A DNA stretch of 64,000 nt from Cranoglanis bouderius (lineage: Eukaryota > Chordata > Actinopteri > Siluriformes > Cranoglanididae): contig CM042558.1 of assembly GCA_023630585.1 (NCBI GenBank), forward strand, positions 16,632,300-16,696,299, read 5' to 3'. Numbering within the stretch: the first letter of the stretch is position 1; every line of letters begins with the position of its first letter. The notes below the pieces were generated by a model. The model was not told where the DNA came from. It saw only the letters and a list, made by a program, of their open reading frames with translations, and made no database searches. Shown piece by piece: positions 1 to 11,619 of this stretch. Both the position numbers and the translations under genes were made by a program.

Positions 1-338
1 GTCTCCCTTTCTCTCTAAGGTCACTTGTGTGGTCAGGATTTTGGCTAACCCGTAATTAAAGGGAACGAAATAGTAACAAAGAAAGGAAACGCCCAGCAGC
101 ACCTATACTCAACTTGGAAATGCCTTAAATTTAAACAATACGTGCCAGAAATGACGTGGTGGCTTTTAAATACCGTTTGTACAGCAGTCAAAAGGCAAAC
201 TGATGTACTGTGACAAAAAGGCCAACCGAAATGTCTTTGCAAAACAAATATCACGATACGTAGCTGTAAGTCAATTAAGTAGGAGTTAGAGTTGGGCAAT
301 ATCACCAAAAAAAAACAACACTTTTCTTATATATATAT

Positions 339-840
339 TAGGGCTGGGCGGTATGACGGTATATACCGGAATAAAATGTCCACCGTTACAGATTTTTTTA
401 TTCCGTGTATACCGCGAAATGTAAATAAGTGGGCGTGGTTTACTTTGTGCATAGCGCTCCTGCACGTGAGAACGATCGAGAAACTGTACATAAGAGTAGT
501 TGTGAGAGGAAAAACATGGAGAAAGATAAGCACGCTGGTGAAGAAGTCCCACAAACCAATCCTGAGCAGGAGGAGGAGCTTGTTATGAAAAGAGGCATGA
601 CATCGGTCTGACAAAGAGCAGAAAAATGTTATTTGCAAACTGTGTCGCGCAAATGTTCCCGCTAGCAGCGGTAGCACAAGTAACCTGTTTTATCATCTTG
701 AAAGTAAATGTCAAAGCGTACAATTGATTTACAGTTGATTTACCAGAATGACTATTTTTTTTACGTGATATATATTGTTACCATGAAATAAAATTACTCA
801 TTCCGTGAAATAGATTTTTGGTCATACCGCCCACCCCTTA
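339..840 (+). mobile_element. Short non-autonomous hAT-like element with BED-finger remnant
   Basis: The left end TAGGGCTGGGCGGTATGAC (339) is mirrored at the right by GTCATACCGCCCACCCCTTA (821-840), giving about 19 bp of terminal inverted repeat with few mismatches. Inside, around 625-711, one frame reads CKLC followed by HLESKC: a Cys-x2-Cys ... His-x4-Cys pattern as in BED zinc fingers found at the N-terminus of hAT transposases. A short Glu-rich segment at 516-611 lies in another frame. There is no catalytic domain, so this is an internally deleted relic. A target duplication cannot be read because the flanks are AT runs. The hAT assignment is inference from the BED pattern plus terminal repeats. 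Confidence 0.6.
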
Positions 841-841
841 T

Positions 842-902
<61 letters not shown>
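841..902. repeat. (TA)n microsatellite, ~55 bp
   Basis: A T run followed by uninterrupted TA dinucleotides to 902. It separates the hAT-like element from the Tc1-related fragment to its right. Confidence 0.95.
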
Positions 903-906
<4 letters not shown>

Positions 907-1200
907 GAAATGAGCTGGTAAGTTTTATTGAGCATCTTACAGAACCAGCCACAGTTCTTCTGGAGACGTTGACTTTCACACTCGCTTCTTATTTTTGCAG
1001 CAAAACCCAGCAGCCTTCATTGTGTTTACTGTCCGAAAAGTGTCTCTTACGTAATATGCTGCTTTCTTTAATGACATACAAACATTTTTCTGTAACATTT
1101 AATTTTGGGCTAGAAAACTAATGTTTGGGAATCTAAAATGACTTGATAATGCAGAAGTCATAATAAAAAAAATCTAATACAAAGTTTGTACTGAAAAAAA
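903..1200 (+). mobile_element. Tc1-related dispersed repeat fragment (copy 1)
   Basis: This stretch is close to 90% identical by eye to 18018-18330. Shared blocks include TGGTAAGTTTTATTGAGCAT, AACCAGCCACAGTTCTTCTG and TCTCTTACGTAATATGCTGC. Copy 2 ends in the CACAGTACTG terminus of a Tc1-type element, so this is a fragment of the same non-autonomous family that has lost its ends. It carries no coding potential. Confidence 0.7.
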
Positions 1201-1705
1201 TATGGTAATGTATATATGGAGCTAAATTACACAGATGGCCTCAGACATCCAGACAAATGAGAACTATTTTCTCTTTTACTAAACAGAACAATGTGCGTTT
1301 CTAAATATTGCCCTTATCCATGAATGTGGCCTTGCATTGTTCAGATTATGGTTGTGTTTCAGTAAATAGCAACGCTGTTGTTAAAAAGCACAGACTACAG
1401 TATTTTGTGTGTTGGACAAGTCATATTTTACTCTATAGCAGAATCACAGTGTGTGTGTGAGAGCCAACTATAGTTTCTTTCACGGGTTTCCGAGGTCGCT
1501 ACTAAAACAGTCCTCTAGTGAGAAACGTCCGCCAAGAGATTTGTTTCCTTTTACTTTGACGTCTTTGCCGAAGCCATTAATGATCGCTCGTGTCAATCGT
1601 CAATTCGTGTTCGTGTCAAAGAAAAAATGTATTCCAAAACAATCGCAAAATAATGTTCTTGTTTTGCAAAAGCTTTCTAGCTGGCTGTAAGGTGAGGCAC
1701 TTTAT
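1201..1705. other. Intronic sequence, nothing recognised
   Basis: AT-rich single-copy-looking DNA. The open frame at 1451-1690 shows no domain and no exon-like borders. Confidence 0.6.
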
Positions 1706-2310
1706 ATGCAGGGAATAAAACACTTGGAGGCGTGTCGTTATGGAAAAATAATCAAGGATGGGATGGTGTAATACAGCCCAAAGCAGAATGGAGTTAATAT
1801 TACCAAGCCAAAAGTGATTATTTTCCTAGAACAACACGTCCTGACGTTTTAAACTCTTCCAACACAAGAACGAACAGTCATAGGTTTTTCTCCATTTCCA
1901 GTTACGTAGAATGTTGTGGAATGTCCGCAAAGTAGGTTAAACGTCCCTAAAATGTCCGTAAAAAGACTTCGACTTGGCGGAAAACCTAAAGTTAAAGCTT
2001 TACCAATGACTCTTACAAAGCGCTCACACTGGAGACTCCTTCCAAAAAAGTTCCTTGACAGAAAACCGTGTCAACAATATGCTTTCCTTCATTAAATAAC
2101 ACTTTCAAAATCCATTGATTATTAGACCTGGATTATGTGCTGCATCCACCCCACAAGTCCTTGTTTAAGCCGTTACCGTAGAAACGATAAAGTATTAAGA
2201 ACGGACACGTATAACACATATAAACCTGTGACTTGCTTTGAAGCCGGATTTACTGTCAGAGCTGCTTTTATAGAACGTTACTCAACACCTTCGTTAAGGA
2301 ATACTTGGAA
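1706..2310 (+). repeat. Fold-back repeat family, copy A
   Basis: Inverted arms lie at about 1712-1754 (GGAATAAAACACTTGGAGGC, then a GTTATGGAAAAATAATCA-type core) and 1814-1855 (TGATTATTTTCCTAGAACAA onward). They are followed by a tail with CAGTTACGTAGAATGTTGTG (1901), ACTGGAGACTCCTTCCA (about 2030) and a GTCAGAGCTGCTTTTATAGA block (about 2256). The same order is seen in copy B at 5018. No coding sequence. Probably a non-autonomous DNA element of unknown superfamily. Confidence 0.65.
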
Positions 2311-5015
2311 TGTTTCAGGAATTATTAAGGAATCGATATTAAGGAAACAATTCCTGATCCGGGACATGAACAAGGTGGACGCTAAAGCTGTAGCGCGTGG
2401 GGTATGACTCCTGGAAGAACCCAGATCGTGTTCCCACATATGTCGACGTCTTGTGCTTGTATCCTTTCCCCTTCCGTTGGGGGTCTGGAAAAGATCTACA
2501 GCTCCGCTCCATTATTCCACAGGCTGCTTTTTAACTCTCTAAGCAGTTTGGACAGGACTTGGACACTGTTCATCAGTATAAACATTCTGTACAAGTCATG
2601 AAGGGAAAAGAGAAAGCAGAAGACGGAGAGGGAAGTCTGAAAGTCGGTCATGTTGTGTGTGATAAACATCATGAAACACGAGACTGAGAGATAAAGACAC
2701 GTGCTTGGGAAAGGGACCGTTTTAGACCCAGTGGCATAATAATAATAATAATAATAATTCATCTTTGAAAATTCTCTTCATTATCAAAATGGTTCGACAG
2801 GCCTCACTCTCTGTAAGCAACAGCAGGAAGCTAATTAGGGCCAATTGAAAAGCAGAGAAGCTCTTCACAGTTCAACGTTCTCACTCAGCAAGAGCCAAAT
2901 CACACACAAAAGGGGGGCGTCTTTTCAACCTGTCAGCGTGTACAAACATGCCGACCATTCGCTCTTTGCTACTCAACAGCAGGGCACATTCTGGCCCTGT
3001 TAACACAAGAAGTAATAATGTTAGACAGGCACAACAAGTGCAAGCCAGCTTATTTTCCTTTAGAGTCAAGGACAGCATCTCAGCTTTTTAACAGCCTGTT
3101 TGCTCAGACATCGCAATCAGTGTAAACACGAAGCAAAGAAGATAGACAAGGCCTATCCTCCAAGGCCGAAACTAGCGTTTCCGTTTATCAAAGGAAGGGC
3201 GAGTATGTCCTAAAAGAGGTACACAGGTGACAAAAGGAAGAAGAGAAATGCCTGGATTTATATTGCAGGTTTCCAGTCAGTTTCTAGTCGTTTCTGAGGA
3301 AATGCTGCATTCGACCAGATGTCATAACTTGTCATTCCCAACCTCCGACCAGGAAAAACCAACGAAAACGCTTCCTCAACTCGGAATTCCTACTCTGATG
3401 CTCAGGATTGTCTCCTCAAGCCCAAACCCCTACGAATTCAGCAAGTGACGTCAAATCAAAATGGCCGCTCACGGCATCAACAGTAAACAACGCAGCACTT
3501 CTTACCTTTAACTGAGTTACACTCTATGTACAAGTATTTGCTTTCGATCAATCAACATACAGACATATTCGCTTGTTCGCTAAATCTAGAACACTGGCTA
3601 TACAGTTCACTGTTTTGAGGAGGAAAATAGTTTGCTAGCTTGTTGCTAATAAACAGTGAAAATGGAGGTGTCGGTGTCGGTGTCCCAGCCCCCACCCCAC
3701 CCCCCGCACTTCTGAGGCAAGACGAATGCAGCCAAAATGTTAGCATTCAGCCTCGTTTCAACTCATGTGATGGCAAAATGCTTTAATACAAATTTGTGTC
3801 TAGCGTTACTGTGTTCAAACGACACAGGAGCTACTTTAAATACAAAGCTTTAAGCTCGGTTAAAATGTAATTAGCATGGCGTTGCTTTGGAAAAACAATA
3901 AGACCTATTTCACAAGTAGGAAGAAGCTAATCTTTTGCCAGGCATTACAAATATCAGTAACAAACAAACAACGTCCGCAGGAATCGGTTAGCTCTGTTTT
4001 ACCTCAGAAAAAGCTGTTAGCTTAGATAGGACCAGTTTCTGCTAGTTTTAGTTCAAAGAAAAAAGGTACAACTATCTTAGCCAGAATATTTTTTCCCTAA
4101 ATGTCACTATATTGTTCTAAAAGTGTCACAAAAACCAATGCTCATAATTTTTTTTTTTTTTTAAATTAACGCAAACTTAATCTTATTATTGGCAAGCATA
4201 CATAGAAAATCCTAAACACACATTAGCTAACTATTAGCTATTTAGCTAACTATCCTACCAATGTAACAGCGTAAGGACTGCTGTAATGGTTTGTTTTCCA
4301 TTTCTGAAGGATCATATGATAATAGAGCTCATTACATAATGACCTGAATCTGAAAGAAATGAGACAAGAGGGTGGAACTTTTACAAGTGGGATAGCTTTT
4401 GTAATGGTTCTTAACCGAAGTGATCCTTACATCCCCCTTCACATCAAGATCCCAACTGTGGTTCTGTGATAGTCGCCGGATTACGACGTACAACGTTTTG
4501 GATGCTAGCATAGAACCTTATCCGCTAAGCAGCTGGTGTATAGTGCATAATGTTTGAACAAGTCATTTTTTAATTTCAGAAAACACGACACCCACTGGGT
4601 TAATCCCACAGAGATCAGGGAAACGCTGGGCAGGTTTTTTTGCTCCCGGCTATTCCGCTGTAATAGAAACCGGGGTTGGGTTCAATCCTCTGCTAATTAA
4701 ACCCAGGTGCTGAAAGGAAACTCACTACAATTATAATTCCAGCTTTGATACGTGGCTTATGGATATACTGAGCAACAACATACTGATAAAATGAAGGGGG
4801 GCGGGAGGGAGGGTAAACGTGATGGGCCTTTGGAGATACTCCTTCCCAACCTGGTTCAGTGAAAACACAAAATCTCATACGGAGTGATATACAACATGCG
4901 AGAACCCTCAAGAACCATTTCCACATAACAGCCATTTCCATACAAGATGTCACTTACACCATATCACATTCTACTAAAGATTAATCCTCCATGTGCGTCA
5001 TTAAAACCCAATACG
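2311..5015. other. Intronic sequence without recognised genes; short (AAT)n
   Basis: Contains an (ATA)n triplet run at 2736-2758, a C-rich stretch at 3684-3706 able to form a G-quadruplex on the minus strand, and a T run at 4148-4163. A GGAATTCCTACTCTGATGCT stretch near 3382 reads like old dispersed repeat, but I cannot name it. No exon-like frame was found. Confidence 0.55.
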
Positions 5016-5017
5016 TA

Positions 5018-5590
5018 CGGAATAAAACTCATGCTGTTATGGGAAAATAAATCAACAACAGGCATGGCGTGATGAAGTGGAGTCACTGTTCCCATCACCA
5101 AGCTGATTATTTTCCCTATAACAGCATGGCCTGAAGTGTTTTTATTCCCCTTAGACAACCATTTGCCAATAGAAGAACGACTCAGTTTAGTTTTTGTCCA
5201 TTTTTAGTTACGTTTAATGTTGTGGAACGTTTGCGAAACAAGTTATAGCAGCTATAAACAGTCGTTCTCTCACCAATCTATTTTTTTCCACTCATGAAGT
5301 TAATAAGACCAAAAAGAAAAAACTTCTGATGTTATCAGGAAATCGCAACGTTAACACGTGTTGGAAAACTTATAGTTACAGCTTTATCTCTGCGCCGGCA
5401 CTGGAGACTCCTTCCAGGAAACGATAAACAAACATTTTGATAGCATATTAAAACGAGTGCATTAATATAAAGCTGTGATTTGCCTTGTAGCAGGAACTAC
5501 CGTCAGATCTGCCGTTATAGAAAATTAACCAACACCTTCTGACCAATCAGAATTGCGAATTCAACAGCATTCTGACATAAGGCAAGTTAT
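5018..5590 (+). repeat. Fold-back repeat family, copy B (longest)
   Basis: Arms GGAATAAAACTCATGCTGTT (5019) and its complement ending at 5148 (core GATTATTTTCCCTATAACAG) flank a loop of about 50 bp. The tail matches copy A block by block: AGTTACGTTTAATGTTGTGG (about 5208), ACTGGAGACTCCTTCCAG (5400), a GTCAGATCTGCCGTTATAGA block (5503). It ends in CTGACCAATCAGAATTGCGA (5538). Short matches to that end recur near 48440 and 59205. Non-coding. Confidence 0.7.
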
Positions 5591-7734
5591 TCCACAATCA
5601 AATGTGACTCAGACCCCTCACTGTGACCCACGACCCTCCCTTAACGGCATTTCTCACCACTCTGTGCGTTAACTCAACAGGATTTGGCATGATCCCAGAG
5701 TAAACACACGAATCGGGCAGGTAAAATAAACCCCCGTGTACATTCCAGACTCCAGTATCTCCGCACTAATCCGACCCCGTGGCAAATCCAGCATCCATCA
5801 CCAATCAGTAGGCTTGGGTTAAGAGCGCTGATATGGGATCTGTGTGTAGGAGCAGGATCAGAGGATAAGCGCTAATGTGATTTTCGACTGAGACTTGGAG
5901 ACAGAGATCCTGTGCTGCATTTGTGCCAAGACAAAACTGTTATTGTGAATCGTGAACTTTCAAATTGACTCATTTTCGAATTCCTCGTTCACGCTCATGT
6001 CAGCCTTCGAGGGAAATCTGTGGATCTCTTTTAAATTGCTTGCTTAAATCTAAATTTAGCTTTATCTGCTTTTTTTTTTTTTTTTAAAGAAATTCTATCA
6101 TATATTCATCAAAGACGACCACCAAGTCTGCGGTGTTATCAGTAAAGCTGGAATCAGGCTGGAACAAAATCAAAATTGTTATTTGTTTAATAATTATTTA
6201 GTGTATTCTTGTAAAAAAAAAAAAAAAAAAAGTTTTTAATTAATTACAATTGTAATTGTAATTATAACTGTAATTAAAATTGTTTCATAAGCGATCACTA
6301 AAAGCGGTGAAGAACTGTTTCGGACAAATCACACCAAAGAGCGCAAGATTTTTCTCAATAACATCATAAATTATATTATATTATATTTTTGTTTAATATT
6401 TAATAATATATAATAAATTAAAAAACTATAAAATATCAAAATAATTTCTTTTAAAATAATACTTAACTATATATTTTTTAAAGATTTGTTTTAACTTTTT
6501 GTGCTGTTTTTATACATAAAATATATTCAAATATATTAAACTATTCAAATAAACTAAATTTTTAATCAGATATTTGTATTTATATATGTATTTTATTTAT
6601 ATATACACCTTTAATGTTTGTCAGAATTATATAAAAATGTAAATACAATTTAAAAAATATCTAAAAAATAAAAAATAAAATAAATTTTTCAAAAATTTGT
6701 AGACGTGTTGTCGTTTTTTGTTTGTTTGTTTACCACTATATGCTAATAAATACCATGCATCATGAAAATGTCAAGTATCCTGATAAGCCATTTCCGCCAT
6801 ATTGTCATAAATCTGATGCGTTGCAGCGACATGTATGTAAACAAATATCATTTTTGAATATTTGGATGCATTTTCTGATGAAAGGTCACATGACCACACA
6901 TGCAAACAGTCTCACTTATTCAAAGCTTGTGCGGCCAGGAGGTCATTTGCAAGTCAACAGGAGTTCTCGCATCCATAACGTTAAAATTGGTCTCTGCAGA
7001 TTCGCAACGAAGGCGGCGCGCGAAGGAGGTCGAGGGTCAAGCCGTATGAAACCGAGAGCGTTCCTGCGGTGACTGACGCGACCTCACAGCTGTCTGGATG
7101 AACAAGGATGACTCGGCGTTTCTGTGAACGTCTGTCAACGGCAAACAAAATGCATCCTTATAAATTCTTTTTATTACTTCATTAAGCAGAGGTTTTAAAA
7201 AGTAAACAGTCAGCAGAGTGGAAAATCAATCAACATTAAGAGGTGCGTTGGTGAGCCGCACTGCAGCCGCTGCTGGACTACGCAGCCGATACGTAGACGA
7301 GGTTTATTTCCGTGAGTACAGAAGATATGGCCAAGGTCAGTTTACTGTATGCCTACTGTGCTGCCACTGCAAACTTCCGTGTGTGCGTGCGTGCATGCGT
7401 GTGTGTGTGTCTGAGAGCAACAATGAAGCAGGTCCAGCATAGAAGATAATAAAATCTGAATAAACTGAATTCATGCCTTCACCATCAGCTTGTATTTACC
7501 CAAGTTTTGTTTGGTCATGAAATCCTTTGTTAATCCTTTGTTGACCCTCCCCCCCCCAATCGACATGTCGGTCTGTTTCCTCTCTCTCACCTGCTCATCT
7601 GCACACTGCTCACACAGATCAGCTTCCAAAGCTTCAACTTTCAAGCTAATACCACCATCAAACTCGTAGACTGCTAACAAACTAACCCGAGTCCCAGCCA
7701 CTTGCAGGTTGTACAGTATTGATGTCATTTCCCA
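5591..7734. other. Intronic; strongly AT-rich 6060-6760, no gene seen
   Basis: 6060-6760 is almost pure A/T with T and A homopolymers (6069-6085 and 6212-6230). 6960-7080 is unusually CpG-rich for the intron but shows no splice-bounded exon. C-rich stretch at 7547-7557. Confidence 0.6.
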
Positions 7735-8504
7735 CACTCTTAAAAATAAGGCCTCCAATTAGAACCAAAAAGTGGTTTTCAGCCTGATGCCATAGGAGAA
7801 CCCTTTTAAGTTGCACAAAGAACCCTCAGAGAACCATCTATTGACCATCTATTCAAATGGTTCTTCACAGCAGTGCCACAATGAACCATGTCATCACGTC
7901 ATCAGGTTCTTAAGAATGATGCCGGGAGAACCTTTCCCAGTCCCGCAAAGAACTTTATAGGGTTCAGTTTAACCCGTTAAGGGATGATACCTTGAAGAAC
8001 CAATACATTGCTCTGAAGAACATATAATGAAACATTAAGAACTTTTTTAATCTCCAAAGAACCATATAGCTCAACTCAAGAACCCTATACAATGAAAAAT
8101 GGTTCTTGAGGAAGATGAAGGTTCTATGGAGAAACTATGGTGCTGTAAAGAACCACTGAAGAACCTTCATTTTTCAATTCAATTCAGTTTAATTTGTATA
8201 GCGCTTTTAACAATGGACATTGTCCCAAAGCAGCTTTACAGAAATATATAAATTCAGGATATAGATTTTTAAAATGTATGAATTTATCCCTAATGAGCGA
8301 GCCAGAGGCGACGGTGGCGAGGAAAAACTCCCTGGGACGATATGAGGAGGAACCAGACTCAAAAGGGAACCCATCCTCATCTGGGTGACACCGGATAGTG
8401 CGATTATAAATAAATAAATCCCTTCTATAAATGTGCTACTACTACAAGGTCAAATGCTGCAGTTGTGTAAGCAGGAAAATTCATTACATTCATTTTTAAG
8501 AGTG
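7735..8504 (+). mobile_element. MITE with 13-bp terminal inverted repeat, GAACC-rich interior
   Basis: CACTCTTAAAAAT at 7735-7747 and its exact complement ATTTTTAAGAGTG at 8492-8504 bound the element. The interior (7750-8165) is a string of GAACC/GGTTCT motifs, so it can fold on itself. It is interrupted by an unrelated 314-bp insert (8175-8488). Without the insert the element would be about 450 bp. No open frame. The superfamily is not determined. Confidence 0.7.
8175..8488 (+). mobile_element. Nested retroposon-like insert with 9-bp target duplication
   Basis: The insert is flanked by TTCATTTTT at 8166-8174 and again at 8489-8497, inside the MITE, which reads as a 9-bp target-site duplication. 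The insert starts CAATTCAATTCAGTTTAATT, followed by TTGTATAGCGCTTTTAACAA and AAGCAGCTTTACAGAA. A second copy of the family is at 41071-41345, and a related TATAGCGC piece is near 49360. Variable duplication length and no terminal inverted repeats fit retroposition, but no RNA promoter boxes or A-tail are clear. Confidence 0.65.
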
Positions 8505-9389
8505 CACCGACGGGGTGTTCGACGTGCAAAGTGGCGGGAAAAAAGGACGCCTTGACAAAAGCGTGTCTTTAGCTAGCCGGATAACGTTAGTTATATGAGT
8601 GATGAATCTAGTGTTGATGATTACCTTCTCAAAACAGTGATAGACTTCACCAAGTACTGTGTCTGTATATTAACTGCTCTGAAGCCAATACCGCTATAAA
8701 CTAATGTAAAAGTAGAGAAGGAGGACTTTACACAGTGCGAGCGGCCATGTTGGTTTGACGTCGCTCCGTAAAATGGGAAGGAACCTGTAGTTGAGAAGAC
8801 TGCCCCAAGCCGGGGACGTTTTCTGTGACTTTTACTGGTTAGAGGCAGGGAGTCACAAGTTGCAACCTCGCCTCGAGCGCAGCATAACTCGGCGTGATCT
8901 GTGTCATACATCTGCATTGCATTCTGGGACTTTGAATCCTGCGCTCGCACGGACGTCTCCGTTACTTCTGCGTTGGATTTCTCATCAAACCGACGTTGAA
9001 CGCCGGCGAACGAGTAAAGAGGCTCTTGCTCTTTTGTCTTTAAACCGCAAAACTTGACCGCTCTCCGTTACTTTTGAGAAACGAACACTAACCGTTTAGT
9101 GGAACGACGAAAATACAGCACCAGCCGACAAACATGGAAACCGGAATCGCTAAACACATCACAAGTAACTTGATATATGCGTATGTAATGTGTTTCAGGG
9201 TGGGGTTTTCTGCAACGAGTCAATAGCAAGTGTTTGTCGAGAGATAAGTCCACAAACGAATCTTTGCCAAACACGTTTTCTCAATTAGGAGCAATTTCAC
9301 CGAAATTTCCAGGCATGGTGAATAAAAGTGAAACTAAACACCAGTTTTTGTGGCTCGGAGACGGAAATGGAAAGAGACAAAGACAGACA

Positions 9390-9390
<1 letters not shown>
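8505..9390. other. Intronic, CpG-containing, no gene recognised
   Basis: Moderately CpG-rich with several short frames on both strands. None has a recognisable domain or splice borders. It may be old repeat, but I could not match it to anything else in the window. Confidence 0.5.

Positions 9391-9445
<55 letters not shown>
9391..9445. repeat. (GA)n microsatellite
   Basis: About 27 near-perfect GA units. The Arg-Glu and Ser-Leu frames here are repeat translations, not genes. Confidence 0.95.
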
Positions 9446-9450
<5 letters not shown>

Positions 9451-10259
9451 GGAACGACTGCCAGTGGCTCTTTGGGAACGTGTACTTGCAGTCGACTGGC
9501 TCGTTTCCTGATATTGTCTGAAGCCGTGTGGTGAAACGGGGCCAAATGGGCGGGGCGCTTCAGCCTCCAGCCTGCTCCATAACTTAAACCATGTGATGAG
9601 AGTGAAGTCTGCAGGGAGCCGTCAGCTTGCATCGGCGAGAAAAACCTGACACAATACACGCTCTGTGCTTCCTCCACCTGAGATTTACAGCTCAGTCACT
9701 GACATGCGGCCTGCTGATATGATTTAACACTAAACAGAGTGCTGGAGACCGACTAGCTTCACGTGACTCGCTGCCTTACAGTAGATTTCTTGGTAGAACT
9801 TTCTAGAAGTTGCTTCAAATTATATTACTGATCAGTGAAACTTTATCGATAGTTAAAGGTGCAGTCAGGGATTTGGATAAACATTAAAGCTGGTGTCTGG
9901 ATTGTAGCTCAAAATACAAACAAATACAACCTTTCCGTACAGTGTTCCCTCCAAAAACACGTGCGCGCGCACACACACACACACCCCTACCTCATACTGT
10001 GCCAGCCTGCACATAGTGCGCCAATTAATTTGTATATATATTCTCTTTTACAGAGTCGTTAAAGGACGTAGTAAGGGGGCTGAAAGTGGCCTACATGGTA
10101 GGTGCAGGTCATGGGTTCCCATCCCTGGTCCTGGAGAACCCCTTGTAGTTATATGTAATGTGTTTTCCTGGAAAAGGTTCCAAGGAGAGCCTGTTCAGGA
10201 AGCTAGGAACCTTTGAGTAACCCTTCCCCCCCACACACACCCCACCCCCCATTAGTCAC
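9446..10259. other. Intronic, no gene recognised
   Basis: Contains a short GC/CA alternating stretch at 9964-9984 and otherwise unremarkable sequence. Confidence 0.55.
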
Positions 10260-11480
10260 GTGTCGGTGATTAAAGGGCCAATAGAAGGGTAGAAGGTATA
10301 AGGTACAATCTGAGATAAAATGCTAAATCGAGAACCTTTAAAGGTTCTTCGTTTCGGTGTCTTCATCTAGTTGGGTTCCCTCTAAAGTGTTATTCTATCT
10401 GAAAGAGTTTCAAGTAGAAGCCTTTAGGTGCAGGTTATAAAACTGTCAATCTAGAACCCTTAGGGGCTCTTCAGTTGTCACTCTGGGTTCTATGTAAACC
10501 GTTTTCCTATATTTGTAGTTAGTGCAAGGGGGAAAAAATCGTAATCATAAATGTAGAACCTTTAGGTGTTCTTCAGTTGTCCCACTTGGGGGACTTTTAT
10601 GGGTTTTAGGTAAACTGCTCTCCTATCTTGAAAGGGTTCAAGTAAAAAACTTTTAGGCATTGGTGAAAAAGGGCAAATCTAGAACTCTTAGGGGTTGTTC
10701 AGTTATCATTCTGGGCTTTTATGAGTTCTATGTAAAACATTTTCCTATCAGAAATGTTTCAAGTAGAACCCTGTTAGGTGTAGGTGATCAAATTTTCAAT
10801 AATTGTAACAGGTACAATCTTAGAAAAAATGAGTAAACCTAGAACCCTTTGGAGTTTTTTTTAGTTGTCCCTTTGTAAACTGTTATCTGAACAGGTTCCT
10901 AGTAGAAGCCATTTAAGTGATGTAATAAACCAATCTAGAACTCTTAGGGGTTCTTCAGTTGTGCTTCTGTGGGAACGCTTGTGTGTAGTCTTTTACTATT
11001 TGCAAGGGTTCAAAGTAGAACCTTTTAGGTGCGAGTGATAAAATGGATAATCTAGAACCCTTAGGGATTTTCCAATTGTCTGTCTGGGGGAACCTGTATG
11101 GGTTCTACGTAAAGTGTTTTCCTGTTTGAAAGGGGACTGTCAAGTAGAATCTTTAAGGTGTTTTCAGTTGTCCTCTGGGGAAACCCTTAAGGGTTCTATG
11201 TAAAGTGCTCCAAGTAGAACCATTTTAGGAGTAGGTAATAAAGGTGGCCTTTAACCCTTAGGATCTAGAACCCTTAGGAGTTCATCAGTCGTCACCCTAG
11301 GGAAACCCTTATGGGTTCTATGTAGTCTAGTGTAGTAGAACCCTTTCAGGTGTAGGTGATGAAAGGGACAATCTAAAACCTTTCTTCAGTTGTCACTCTG
11401 GGAGAACCTCGTCTAGAACCCTTTTAGAAACTTTTTTTTAATTATTATTATTATTATTTATTCCTAAGAGTGTAAGTGTG
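10260..11480. repeat. Degenerate ~115-bp minisatellite in intron 1
   Basis: About ten diverged tandem units share the order AATCTAGAACCCTTAGGGGT, TTCTTCAGTTGTC, GGGTTCTATGTAAA, TTTTCCTAT, AAGTAGAACCCTTTTAGGTG. Unit starts are near 10325, 10446, 10550, 10676, 10835, 10924, 11048, 11154, 11264 and 11370, a spacing of about 90-160 bp with mean near 115. The right edge (CCTAAGAGTGTA, 11463-11474) resembles the end of the MITE at 7735-8504, which is also GAACC-rich, so the array may be an expanded MITE interior. It ends about 140 bp from the exon 1 splice donor. Confidence 0.75.
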
Positions 11481-11619
11481 TAATAAAACGGCCTGGTGTT
11501 TGTTTAATACACTTTAAGAAGGAACTTTGTGTTTGTTTACTCCTCGGATCCTGAATAGTAACGCTCGAGCTGAAAGTAAATAAACAGAAGGGTTTGTCCG
11601 CACGCGCTGCCTTCCTTAC

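Larger units (their letters stand above)
1..11619 (-). other. Intron 1 (partial) of the MAGI-family gene
   Basis: The minus-strand exon at 11620-11917 ends in a GT donor at 11619-11618, so DNA to its left is the beginning of intron 1. The window ends before any acceptor or second exon can be recognised. MAGI genes are known for very long first introns, which fits. The intron is full of repeats (listed separately) and I see no other coding exon in it. Calling all 11.6 kb intronic is inference from the donor. Confidence 0.6.
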
